This document shows positions 24,816 to 33,308 of a stretch of DNA of 64,000 bases, piece by piece (position 1 is the first letter of the stretch; every line of letters starts with the position of its first letter). Location of the stretch: contig NZ_JAGTXB010000005.1 of NCBI RefSeq assembly GCF_018224885.1, positions 62,001-126,000 of the forward strand. Direction: 5' to 3'. The notes below the pieces were generated by a model. That model did no database searches, was not told where the DNA came from, and saw only the letters and a program-made list of their open reading frames with translations. This stretch comes from Chitinophaga hostae (GTDB lineage: Bacteria > Bacteroidota > Bacteroidia > Chitinophagales > Chitinophagaceae). The position numbers and the translations under genes were made by a program.

Positions 24816-27800
24816 CTAGTGATGTTTTGTTGAATGGGATTCCAGTTTATCCCATGCTTCGTTGGATCGTTTTACCGTTCCCATTTTTTGTCTTAAGAGT
24901 GCCTGCAGGTCCGCCTGTGCCGCATCAAATTCGGTATGGTTAATCGTCAGGTGATCTACAATCACATTCGCTTTTGTTACCGGGAATGTTACGCTGTTGG
25001 CGCCACCTTCTTTTAGGTGGTCAAACATCTGCGTACGGCATTTGGTACACATACCTACCGGTGCATCACCGTCAATAGAAAAGTGACCGTTTACATCGTG
25101 GATCACCACATCTTTTCCTGCGAGCGCGCCCTCTTTATTTAAAGCATCCAGTCCCCGCATTTCTGCATGGACCTTATTTTTTGATGATAGTGTTACGGAT
25201 TTGTCGCCCGCGGTAACGGTAGCAGTGGCTCCCCTCATTTTCCCGGCAGCCATGAGTCCGAACTGATCTACGAGGGCGTTCGGATCTTTTACATAGCCGT
25301 ATAATGTAAAGCCTCCTGTAAGACCAATAGGGTCCTGGCTCAGGTAAATGCCTGCTTCGGGTGAGTAGTAACGGAAGCGGTTATAGGCTAATCCGGTTTC
25401 CTCATCCACGTACTGACCCTGATAAAGATAGCTACAAAAAGCTTTATTTCCATGCAGTGTTCTCACCTTGCCATAACAGTCCAGTTCCCGTTCCCATACC
25501 TTATTGCCGGCTGTATCGTAGGCCTGTACCGGTGTGCCGAGGTGGTCGGCAATAATGCTGTAGGCGGCGCTGTTCTCCAGTTTTGCGCAAGGCACAAAGG
25601 TACCTTCTTCAAATACCCAGGTAATGAGTTGCTCCACGGGCTCTTCCTGTTCCTGCAGGCTACCTTCTGCGTTGGCGCCCAGATGCGGCGGATACTCACC
25701 CGTATACTGCCATTCATGTAGTGGTACGTTTCTGTCCCACAACCACCGGGTTACTTTATTTTGTTGCTTGTTCACTTTGGCAATGCGGCGGCCCAATGGG
25801 TCATAACTGAAAATAATTTCCTTTCCCGCGGGTGTTTCCACGCTTTGTAACAATCCGTCTGCATTCCAGTGATATGCCCAGCCGGTGCGGCTTCCTTTCG
25901 GGGTGATCCCATGCGCTTTGGTGAAAGCTTGTTTATCGTTGGCGCTGGCGTTGGTATTTTGTCTGAACTCCTTGAACAACAGGTTGCCTTCACCATCATA
26001 ATGATAAAAATAGTCGGAACAGGATACCAGTCGCCCGCCTTTGCTGTATACCCTGTCTTTACGTGCCGGTGTGGTAAACAGGTTTCCCATTTTATCCGGT
26101 ACGCGATAGATGGTTTCCGCTGCACCGGCCCGTTGTTGGGAATAGGTGGCGCTGGCGAGGTTATCAAATTCATCGTAGGTAAAACTGGTCTCTTTTCCCG
26201 AAAGCTCATGCACCATGCGCCGCAGCTGCGATTGCCGTCCCCATTCATACCGGGTGTTGCTGCTTTCTATATTGTGCCTGCCGATAGATTGACGGGTGAT
26301 CCGGCCTTGTTTATCCCGCTGTGTTTTTATCAGCAGGTCGCCGGTCAGTGCACGCTGCATTTCCGCGCCTTCGTTGTTGCGCTGCCACTCCGCTTTCCAG
26401 GCAGTGATATCACCGTCGCCGGTTTCCATACTTTCCAGGTAGCCGGCATCATTGTGGGTGAGGTTGATGGCGGCGCCGAGGCTGCTGCCAATAAAGCTGC
26501 AGTCGCCGTTACCGGAATAGCTGCGGGTAACGCTGTGTGCGCCCTGCGATTCATTAACCACCCGGCCGCAGAAATCGCGTTGTATGATGATGGCGCCGTC
26601 CTCATTAAAGGCGCCGGTTATTAATCCATCTGCATTGTAGCGATAGGCGGTAACGCTGCCGTCGTACTGTTCCATTCTGACAGCGTTGCCGCGACCGTCA
26701 TATTCGTAGGCAGTCCACCGGTTATCCGGCCGAAGCACTTTTTTTACACGCCCTGCGCCATCCCGCTCGTAGCGCCGATGTACGCCATCAAAACCCCATT
26801 CGTTGATAATGTTACCATTGGCATCTGGCTCCAGGCGATATAACTCACCGCCTTCATTGGCAATACTGCGCAGTTGCAGTTCCGTATCATAGTTGAACCG
26901 CACATTCACTCCATGCTGGGTTCTGCCGGTTAATACGCCTAATGGTCCATAGGAAAAACCTACCTGCCGCTGGCCATCGCCGGCGTTAACGAGATTATCT
27001 GATGCATCGTAGGTAAAATGATGGTGGCTGCCGTCGGCTTCTTCCATATCAATCATATTGCCCACCGCATCATAATTATAGGCGTACCAGTAGCCTGTTT
27101 CACTGGTTTCTCTTACCAGCCGCCCCAGGTCGTCGAATTTCCAGTTAAACTGTGTCCCTCCCGGTTGTGTGAGCCGGGTAAGATTGTATTGATCATCATA
27201 GGCCAGCTCAATGATCCGGCCGCTGCTGTGAATAATGGTTGTCAGCAAACCATCCCTGTAGCGGTATTGCAGGAAGTTATGGTTCGGCAGTGTTTTCTTT
27301 ACCAGCAGGCCGTCGTCGTTATAGTTCCAACGGATTTGCATACCACCGGGACTTTTAACGGATACTGTCTGCAACCACTCGTTGTAAATGTATTGGGTGG
27401 ATTCCCCATTGCCATTTATCTGTTTGTTGACTTTGCCGTATTCATCGTAGTCAATTTTTTCGGTGATGCCTTCCGGGTCTACCACTACTACCAGTTCTCC
27501 GGATTCATTGTATTGTTGGAGGGTTACGCCGCCCTGGTCATTAATGATTTTGTAGATCAGGTTGCTTTCATCATAGAAATAGGTAGTCGTATGCCCGAGG
27601 CTGTTAGTGGCAGTTGTTTTTCCGTTCTCATAGCGCGCGTGGTATTCCAGTACGCCGCCATCGCCCCAGGTGTGCACGCAACGGGCGTTGTCGCCGCTGC
27701 CTTCATATTTCCAGTAAAAACTGAGCCCGCTTTGATTGGTTAATTTCACCAGCAGATGCCCATGGTAGAAAAATTGTTTATGTGCATTCACCGCATTGGT

Positions 27801-29204
27801 GGTGCTGCTTAAATTGGCATCATCGTCGTAGGTATAGCGAACCAGGTGTACCACGGTTGCCGCATTCCGGGTATCGATACTTTCAATCCGGCCCTGTTCA
27901 TCGGTGGTTACCTGTAATATCCGGTGGCTGCTGTCTACGATCTGCCGCAGATAGCCTTTCGCGTTATAATGAAACTGTATATTGAATCCGGCGGTGTCGC
28001 GGATTTCCGCCAGCATATGGTTGCCATCGCCGGTAGCCCTGCTGCTGAAGCGGTAGGTGGTTCGTGTACTATCCTGCAGATAATAACCGCTGTTGTCGCG
28101 CCTCCACCACAATTGTTCTGCCCGGTTATAAAAGTGGTCGTCCGGCCGGAGCGCCGGCATCACGGTTTCGCGGCCATCCGGCAGGCGTACGCTGAAATAG
28201 CCGTTCTGAAGATCGTATATGCTCATGTTATAACTGTGATGCCAGTTATAACCCAGCGGACCCGGTACGGCCGCATCACTGTAGTAGGTACGCTTCCATA
28301 CCAGCGGAATGGGACCGGGTAACTCAAAATCTATATTGGAAGAAAACACACGGCCGCTGGCGGCATCTACGGGTTCTCCAAAGAATTTGCATTTGAAATT
28401 CTGTAACATGTTGGCCAGTTTTGGAAACCGGCTTTCAATTTTATCGATTACTTTTTGCAATACGGCGCCCGCCGCTTTTGATAATCCTTTTAAGCCCAGT
28501 TTAAACATCAGCTGAAACAGGTCTATAGTAGGTGGTCCGCCTACCAGTACTGGCTTACCGGCAGAAGTCATGATCAGCAATACGGAGGTGGGGGCCATCA
28601 GCGCCATAGCGGTACTCTTTTTATTAAGCCGTGGCGGAGAGGGCAGGCCTACCAGGTTGCAGGACAAAGCCGGGTGAAACTGTGTGGAAAAAGGACCTCC
28701 ATCTGCCAGCACGGTAGAGCTGCCCATCCACATTTCGGAGGCCGCTTTGGGCTTTACGATGGGAAACGGCAGGTGCGCAATAAATGCAGGCAGATGAAAA
28801 ATGGTGGTGCCGGCATTAGCGATCCATTGGTTATGTACTTTCACCGAAGGACTGAGGGCATGTACCAGCATTTGCGCGGTGGCAGCCAGGGAAAATGGCT
28901 GTGGCGGCGGCTCCTTGCCTTCTTCCACTTCCGGGGGCGGCGGAGGAGGGGGCACCACGCTGGCAATGGCTGCCATAATAGCGCCCATAATATCGAAAAT
29001 CATCCCGATGTGCGGTACCGGCAACAAGGGGGAAGGAGGAAAAACGGAATCATGAAAATCTATGCCTATACCCAGGTCAAAATATTTTGCAGCCGGCATG
29101 CCCGGAAAGGCAGGCAGGATACTGGCCATGCCTTTTTGTATGTGATCGAGCGAGTTTTTCTTCTCTGCAAACAGTTCTCCAAAACCTTTGTTTTCTACTG
29201 CCAT
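24816..29204 (-). CDS. Rhs polymorphic toxin with C-terminal nucleic-acid deaminase-like domain
   Basis: A 1462-residue protein. The N-terminal ~260 residues contain hydrophobic segments, a proline run (about 87-93) and a PAAR-like stretch. A DUF6531-type entry domain follows (KCKFFGEPVDAASGRVFSSN), then about 30 YD repeats. The Rhs core ends with YYSPEAGIYLSQDPIGLTGG and DPNALVDQFGL, the usual autocleavage boundary. The ~150-residue tip carries HAE (zinc His and catalytic Glu) and CTKC (zinc Cys pair), the layout of the cytidine-deaminase superfamily found in DNA- and RNA-editing toxins. The exact subfamily and target are not determined. No secretion-system genes lie in the window. Confidence 0.93.
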   Translation of the reverse strand: MAVENKGFGELFAEKKNSLDHIQKGMASILPAFPGMPAAKYFDLGIGIDFHDSVFPPSPLLPVPHIGMIFDIMGAIMAAIASVVPPPPPPPEVEEGKEPPPQPFSLAATAQMLVHALSPSVKVHNQWIANAGTTIFHLPAFIAHLPFPIVKPKAASEMWMGSSTVLADGGPFSTQFHPALSCNLVGLPSPPRLNKKSTAMALMAPTSVLLIMTSAGKPVLVGGPPTIDLFQLMFKLGLKGLSKAAGAVLQKVIDKIESRFPKLANMLQNFKCKFFGEPVDAASGRVFSSNIDFELPGPIPLVWKRTYYSDAAVPGPLGYNWHHSYNMSIYDLQNGYFSVRLPDGRETVMPALRPDDHFYNRAEQLWWRRDNSGYYLQDSTRTTYRFSSRATGDGNHMLAEIRDTAGFNIQFHYNAKGYLRQIVDSSHRILQVTTDEQGRIESIDTRNAATVVHLVRYTYDDDANLSSTTNAVNAHKQFFYHGHLLVKLTNQSGLSFYWKYEGSGDNARCVHTWGDGGVLEYHARYENGKTTATNSLGHTTTYFYDESNLIYKIINDQGGVTLQQYNESGELVVVVDPEGITEKIDYDEYGKVNKQINGNGESTQYIYNEWLQTVSVKSPGGMQIRWNYNDDGLLVKKTLPNHNFLQYRYRDGLLTTIIHSSGRIIELAYDDQYNLTRLTQPGGTQFNWKFDDLGRLVRETSETGYWYAYNYDAVGNMIDMEEADGSHHHFTYDASDNLVNAGDGQRQVGFSYGPLGVLTGRTQHGVNVRFNYDTELQLRSIANEGGELYRLEPDANGNIINEWGFDGVHRRYERDGAGRVKKVLRPDNRWTAYEYDGRGNAVRMEQYDGSVTAYRYNADGLITGAFNEDGAIIIQRDFCGRVVNESQGAHSVTRSYSGNGDCSFIGSSLGAAINLTHNDAGYLESMETGDGDITAWKAEWQRNNEGAEMQRALTGDLLIKTQRDKQGRITRQSIGRHNIESSNTRYEWGRQSQLRRMVHELSGKETSFTYDEFDNLASATYSQQRAGAAETIYRVPDKMGNLFTTPARKDRVYSKGGRLVSCSDYFYHYDGEGNLLFKEFRQNTNASANDKQAFTKAHGITPKGSRTGWAYHWNADGLLQSVETPAGKEIIFSYDPLGRRIAKVNKQQNKVTRWLWDRNVPLHEWQYTGEYPPHLGANAEGSLQEQEEPVEQLITWVFEEGTFVPCAKLENSAAYSIIADHLGTPVQAYDTAGNKVWERELDCYGKVRTLHGNKAFCSYLYQGQYVDEETGLAYNRFRYYSPEAGIYLSQDPIGLTGGFTLYGYVKDPNALVDQFGLMAAGKMRGATATVTAGDKSVTLSSKNKVHAEMRGLDALNKEGALAGKDVVIHDVNGHFSIDGDAPVGMCTKCRTQMFDHLKEGGANSVTFPVTKANVIVDHLTINHTEFDAAQADLQALLRQKMGTVKRSNEAWDKLESHSTKHH

Positions 29205-29505
29205 GGTTTATCAATAAAGAAGATCAAACAATGTGACTTGCATGCAATCATTTCTGATGTTTTCTGAAACAACTCAGGGCCCTGTCATTATTGGTTCGTT
29301 GTATTGGTTTTTCAGTCTTTTTTCTCAGGCTGTTGACAAGCGGGTTGCGTATGTTGTTGAATTGGTTAACAGTATTCCAGATATGATTGTGTACACAAAT
29401 TAATTCGTCGTCCTGAATATAACAAATTAAATTTTATCTTTATCCCGTCCGGTTTTACGTCATGTGAAAAAAGGAATATCCACGGAGCGCACGGACCTTA
29501 TTTTT
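29205..29505. other. Intergenic region between Rhs gene and acyltransferase
   Basis: This holds the divergent upstream regions of both genes. A -7-like TATCTTTA occurs at about 29436-29443, facing the acyltransferase. No further gene, repeat or stable hairpin was seen. The region is visibly richer in A and T than its flanks. Confidence 0.5.
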
Positions 29506-30684
29506 ATGACACATACTGCAACGACGACCCACAACGGAAAGCTGATCGGACTCGACCATCTGCGGGCTTTGGCTATTACCATGGTATTATTTTATCACTA
29601 TCGCATGTTCGGGCATCCCGGGTGGCTCGATAAAATGATTGGATTTGGATGGACGGGGGTGGATTTGTTTTTTGTGCTGAGTGGTTACCTGATATCATCG
29701 CAGTTATTTGCCATCATGGTGCAGGGAAAGAAGATAGCTGTTTCTGAATTTTATATCAAAAGAATTTTCAGGATACTGCCGGCTTATTTCGTGGTGCTCG
29801 CCATTTATTTCCTGTTTCCCGCTTTTCATGAAAGAGAAGCATTACCACCGCTCTGGAAGTTTTTAACTTTTACACAGAACTTCGGTTTCGACATAAAGCA
29901 ATTCGGCACTTTTTCGCATGTATGGTCGCTTTGCGTGGAAGAACATTTTTACCTTTTCTTTCCGCTGGTGTTGGTGGCCGTGAGCCGTTCCGGTATCCGG
30001 AAGAAAGGCTGGTTATTACTGCCGGCATTATTTGTTTTTGGATTTCTCGTGCGTTTGTATTGCTGGTACCAGTTTATAGCACCCCGGCTTGGTGCAGATG
30101 ATTTTTGGATCACCTGGTACAAGCATATGTACTATCCTACCTATACGAGGCTTGACGGCCTGCTGGCCGGTGTTGCTATTGCGGCATTGTTTGCCTTCAG
30201 GCCTGTGATAAAGGAAAAGGTCATCCGGCGGGGTAATCTCATGTTGGGCATAGGTATAGTGGTGCTGACCGGCGCCTGGTTTTTGGTGGAGGATCAACAT
30301 AGTTTTTATGCCTCCATTTTTGGTTACCCTTTGATTGCCGCAGGTTATGGATTGCTGGTAATTGCCGCTGTAAGTCCTTCCTGCTTTTTGTACCGGTATA
30401 ACAGCCGTATCACGGCCCTGTTGGCCAAATTGTCTTTTGCGATGTATTTATCACATAAGGGAGTGATCCACCTGTTACAGCCGGTGTTGGAAAAAACAGG
30501 ACTGGATGCAAAGGGTAATATCATGTTTGCGCTTTGTTTCCTTGCGGCCGTAGTTGCCGCTTTAATCCTGAATAAAGCAGTAGAAGCGCCGTTTTTGAAA
30601 CTCCGGCAAAAGGTGCTTGGGAAAAAGAAGGAGAGGATACAGCATCGTACACCGGCTCCCGCCGGGGTCATGGCAGATCAGTAG
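29506..30684 (+). CDS. Acyltransferase 3 family membrane protein (OafA/YrhL type)
   Basis: The preferred start is the ATG at 29506 (392 residues, beginning MTHTATTTHNGK); a GTG at 29464 in the same frame is possible. Ten or so membrane helices are predicted. The family motifs are clear: LDHLRALAITMVLFYHY with the catalytic-type His, GWTGVDLFFVLSGYLIS, and FSHVWSLCVEEHFYLFFP. Such enzymes O-acylate surface polysaccharides, lipids or small molecules. The stop overlaps by 7 bases the 3' end of the convergent HisG-like gene. Whether it acts on a product of that operon is unknown. Confidence 0.92.
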   Translation: MTHTATTTHNGKLIGLDHLRALAITMVLFYHYRMFGHPGWLDKMIGFGWTGVDLFFVLSGYLISSQLFAIMVQGKKIAVSEFYIKRIFRILPAYFVVLAIYFLFPAFHEREALPPLWKFLTFTQNFGFDIKQFGTFSHVWSLCVEEHFYLFFPLVLVAVSRSGIRKKGWLLLPALFVFGFLVRLYCWYQFIAPRLGADDFWITWYKHMYYPTYTRLDGLLAGVAIAALFAFRPVIKEKVIRRGNLMLGIGIVVLTGAWFLVEDQHSFYASIFGYPLIAAGYGLLVIAAVSPSCFLYRYNSRITALLAKLSFAMYLSHKGVIHLLQPVLEKTGLDAKGNIMFALCFLAAVVAALILNKAVEAPFLKLRQKVLGKKKERIQHRTPAPAGVMADQ

Positions 30685-31325
30685 ACAGCCAGTTGCAGCC
30701 TGGATAATAATCTTTCCCGGGAAACGGTATCTGCTTTACGGGTCCATATTTCGTGGCTCAATGGCGCTATGCAATCCAGTTCACAGAATCCCATCCGCTT
30801 AATGGTACGGCCGGTTTCAATCACATCTGCGATGGCATCTGCCATGTGGAGGAATAAGGCGGCTTCATGAGCGCCTTCCATATGGATGATGCGTGCCGAC
30901 ATGTTATTGGCAGCCATATACTGTTGCGTAATGGCGTCAAATTTTGTACAGATCGTTTTTATATGTGAGAGAGGAATCAGCCTGGGAGCGATCACCGACA
31001 GGCGGCATGGCTGCAATGGCAACTGCAGCAGGCAATACAGCGCGGCGAAGTGGTATTCCCGGAACCATACGCTACTGCCAATGGCAACGTCTATATGTCC
31101 CTGTTCCAGCATCCAGGACATATCGCGGCTGCGTACAGTCGCCAGCGTTATATTGGCGGTAATATCATGGTATACCGGTACTTCCCCTTTCCAGAAGCTG
31201 TGCATGGACGGGGTGTCCGGCATCTTAAGGGATGACAGGGATTCGGTAAATCCCCGTCCTTTTCCGATGGCGATCGTGAGGGGTTTGCCAGGGATGCCGT
31301 GTAAACCCGGAGGATGCAGCTGCAT
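30678..31325 (-). CDS. HisG-like (ATP phosphoribosyltransferase fold) protein
   Basis: A 215-residue protein that follows the short-form HisG plan. Strand 1 is LTIAIGKGR (16-24), the second motif is RSRDMSWMLEQGHIDVAIG (65-83), and the PRPP/ATP-site region is EGAHEAALFLHMADAIADVI followed by ETGRTIK (150-176). In HisG the ETG/STG-R-T segment binds the PRPP phosphate. No histidine-biosynthesis gene is near; instead it ends an operon of nucleotide-enzyme look-alikes. It may use PRPP with a base other than ATP, or have lost catalysis; this is inference. It starts three bases after the kinase stop. Confidence 0.78.
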   Translation of the reverse strand: MQLHPPGLHGIPGKPLTIAIGKGRGFTESLSSLKMPDTPSMHSFWKGEVPVYHDITANITLATVRSRDMSWMLEQGHIDVAIGSSVWFREYHFAALYCLLQLPLQPCRLSVIAPRLIPLSHIKTICTKFDAITQQYMAANNMSARIIHMEGAHEAALFLHMADAIADVIETGRTIKRMGFCELDCIAPLSHEIWTRKADTVSRERLLSRLQLAVY

Positions 31326-31328
31326 ATC

Positions 31329-31853
31329 TTATAAATTAGTAGCCCAATCGAGCAGTCTGGCCAAACATTCTTCCCTGCTGTACTGATCTGTTCTGAGAAT
31401 ATTTGCGCCAAACTGTTTCCCGATACTTAAATATTGTTCCTGGTAGGCGGTATGATAAGCCGTGGTATATTTTTCTTCTGTCCTTTCTCCCAATCGCTGC
31501 AGGGTGGTGTCAATGTCCGCATAACAGAGCGTGGTGGGGGGAACGGGCAGCCAGTCCTTCCAGAAGGAAGAAGGGATCAGGGTGAAGATGGTCATCCAGT
31601 GCCGGTCGAACACCAGTATTTCCTGGTGTTTGTTTTCCTGCAGGAGTGCATTGATGGCCGCTTTTCCCAGGTCGGCCACCCGTTGAAAATCTTTTTTTTC
31701 TGCTGAATCGATCAGGGCGGCGCCTGTTTTTCCTCCGAAGGGACGGAGGTAGGTACCCCCGGTTTCCTGTGCCAGTAAGGTCGCCATCGTGGTTTTACCG
31801 GCGCCGTCATGTCCGTCTATGGCCAGTATCAGTGGCCCCTGTGTATTACTCAT
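31329..31853 (-). CDS. Thymidylate-kinase-like P-loop kinase
   Basis: A 174-residue P-loop NTPase. The Walker A motif GHDGAGKTT is at 14-22. LVFDRHWMTIFTLI matches the DRY/DRH region of thymidylate kinases. The lid is short, and the protein is about 35 residues shorter than typical Tmk. In context it could phosphorylate an unusual nucleotide made by its neighbours. It lies 18 bases after the AbrB-like gene and 3 bases before the HisG-like gene, so it is clearly co-transcribed. Confidence 0.8.
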   Translation of the reverse strand: MSNTQGPLILAIDGHDGAGKTTMATLLAQETGGTYLRPFGGKTGAALIDSAEKKDFQRVADLGKAAINALLQENKHQEILVFDRHWMTIFTLIPSSFWKDWLPVPPTTLCYADIDTTLQRLGERTEEKYTTAYHTAYQEQYLSIGKQFGANILRTDQYSREECLARLLDWATNL

Positions 31854-31871
31854 ACTTCTTTTACCGCTATT

Positions 31872-32195
31872 TTATTGACGGGGGAGTAACTGTACATTAC
31901 CTTCTCTTTCATCCAGTTTTACCTGGTATTTCCCCGGGCCTTTCTGGCCAGCTTTGAGAATGGCGCCTGCTGCGCGGTTCAGCTTTATCAGTCCTCTTGC
32001 GGATGCCGCTTTGGAAGGGCGTTTATCCGTAGCCGTTGGATAGATAACTACTTTGTCCTTTTCTACGGCAAAGCCTATACGCTTGCCCTGTCCTTTTTCG
32101 AATTTCAGCAGCTTCCGCGCAGTGGGAGGAAGGGTGATCATGCCGGCAGGTGAAATAGCCCTGCTGCTCAGGTTTTCTTTGAATGTAGTAGCCAT
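31872..32195 (-). CDS. AbrB/MazE-like small DNA-binding protein
   Basis: A 107-residue protein. Residues about 12-52 (SPAGMITLPPTARKLLKFEK then IGFAVEKDKVVIYP) resemble a swapped-hairpin AbrB domain with the usual I-T-L-P pattern. The basic C-terminal half has no recognised domain. AbrB proteins dimerise and bind DNA as regulators or antitoxins. There is no toxin gene beside it, so operon autoregulation is the simplest guess. It is the third gene of the five-gene operon, with 12- and 18-base gaps to its neighbours. Confidence 0.6.
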   Translation of the reverse strand: MATTFKENLSSRAISPAGMITLPPTARKLLKFEKGQGKRIGFAVEKDKVVIYPTATDKRPSKAASARGLIKLNRAAGAILKAGQKGPGKYQVKLDEREGNVQLLPRQ

Positions 32196-32207
32196 GTTTT
32201 TATTTTT

Positions 32208-33290
32208 TTAGTGAGATATATTGCCGGGATAGGCCGCTACCCCGGGTGTATTGAACATAGAGGAATAGGCTTTTTCGTAATTCTCGTATAACTTTTCCGG
32301 TGCCGCCCCTTTGCGCCAGAGGTCTTTGTCCATAGATTCGGCCTGTTCGGGGTGACGGCTGTTCCAGCGGATCCGCATACAGTCGGGGCTGATCTCCCCG
32401 TAAATAATCCGGCCGCTGCGGTCTATAAAAATGCACATGTCGATCAGCGTGATCCCTGATTGGAAGAACATATCTTCCAGCCAGAGAAATGTTTCCAGCG
32501 CCATTTTTTTGGCGAAAGGTACATCCAGTATCCAGAGGGCGGCGTAGTCGTCGGAGATAGGTTCGTCGGCCAGCCGTTTATCATTTTCATCGGTAAGCGG
32601 ATGGCGCCAGTCGAAACAAACCACCGGTTTTTCAAAGCGTGTCCAGGATATAACCGGTGCTTGATCCGGCAGGGTAGAAGGGTATTGGGCGGTGTAGAGA
32701 TACCGGTGTACGGGAGAACCTATATGATATCTTTTGATCCTGGTTTCTATGTTGCAGGTATCTACCAGTCGTTGTACAATAAACAATCCCTGTTCATTTT
32801 CTATTTCAGCGAGGAAGGCGCTGGCGGGTGCAAAGGGTTTGTTTTTTCCTTCCACCACCATTTTACGGTATACAGCTGTAGTAAATTTTATGCGGATGGC
32901 GTCGGTGCCATCTACCAGTCCATAACGGTTATGTGTATACGAATAAACCGTGGGTTTAAATTTTTCGATCACTACTTTTGGTGTCCAGTATTTGATGATC
33001 TTACTTTCTCCTTCCACCAGTAAGGGCAACTGTTCAAAGTCGAAGGGCAGTTTCTGCAGCAGCAGTTCTGCGATAATTTCTTCGGTGGCGTCATCTTCCA
33101 CTAAAATAGTTTGGTCATCCGTTACCCGGGTCCTGTTGTCTTCCATTACCAGGTACTTATCGTAGGTAGCTTTAGCACCGGGTTCCATCATGGTGATGTC
33201 GAAGTCCAGGTGGCGCAGCTGCTGTATGGCATAGGCCACCTGCTTTCCTTTCCGGGCGCTGCAATTGTTGATTATTCCGATGGTGATCAT
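32208..33290 (-). CDS. PurC-like (SAICAR synthetase family) ligase with N-terminal extension
   Basis: A 360-residue protein. Residues 1-88 form an unassigned extension; 89-340 follow PurC. The matching segments are LVEGESKII (91-99), FIVQRLVDTCNIETRIKRYHI with GSPVHRY (170-196), and the signature FFQSGITLIDMCIFIDRSGR then YGEISPDCMRIRW (275-309), where Asp284 and EISPD match the metal/nucleotide site of SAICAR synthetase. MDKDLWRKG (320-328) also matches PurC. PurC joins aspartate to a nucleotide carboxylate; PurC homologues are also used in C-nucleoside antibiotic pathways. Here the substrate is unknown, and no other pur gene is present. Confidence 0.8.
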   Translation of the reverse strand: MITIGIINNCSARKGKQVAYAIQQLRHLDFDITMMEPGAKATYDKYLVMEDNRTRVTDDQTILVEDDATEEIIAELLLQKLPFDFEQLPLLVEGESKIIKYWTPKVVIEKFKPTVYSYTHNRYGLVDGTDAIRIKFTTAVYRKMVVEGKNKPFAPASAFLAEIENEQGLFIVQRLVDTCNIETRIKRYHIGSPVHRYLYTAQYPSTLPDQAPVISWTRFEKPVVCFDWRHPLTDENDKRLADEPISDDYAALWILDVPFAKKMALETFLWLEDMFFQSGITLIDMCIFIDRSGRIIYGEISPDCMRIRWNSRHPEQAESMDKDLWRKGAAPEKLYENYEKAYSSMFNTPGVAAYPGNISH

Positions 33291-33308
33291 ATTGGGGTGC
33301 TTTATCTT

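Noticed and set aside
27018..27743. 241-residue antisense frame in the Rhs gene
   Set aside because: It is a by-product of YD-repeat codon structure and is read opposite a clear gene.
31872..32195. AbrB-like gene as antitoxin of a toxin-antitoxin pair
   Set aside because: No small toxin frame is adjacent, and both neighbours are enzyme-like genes.
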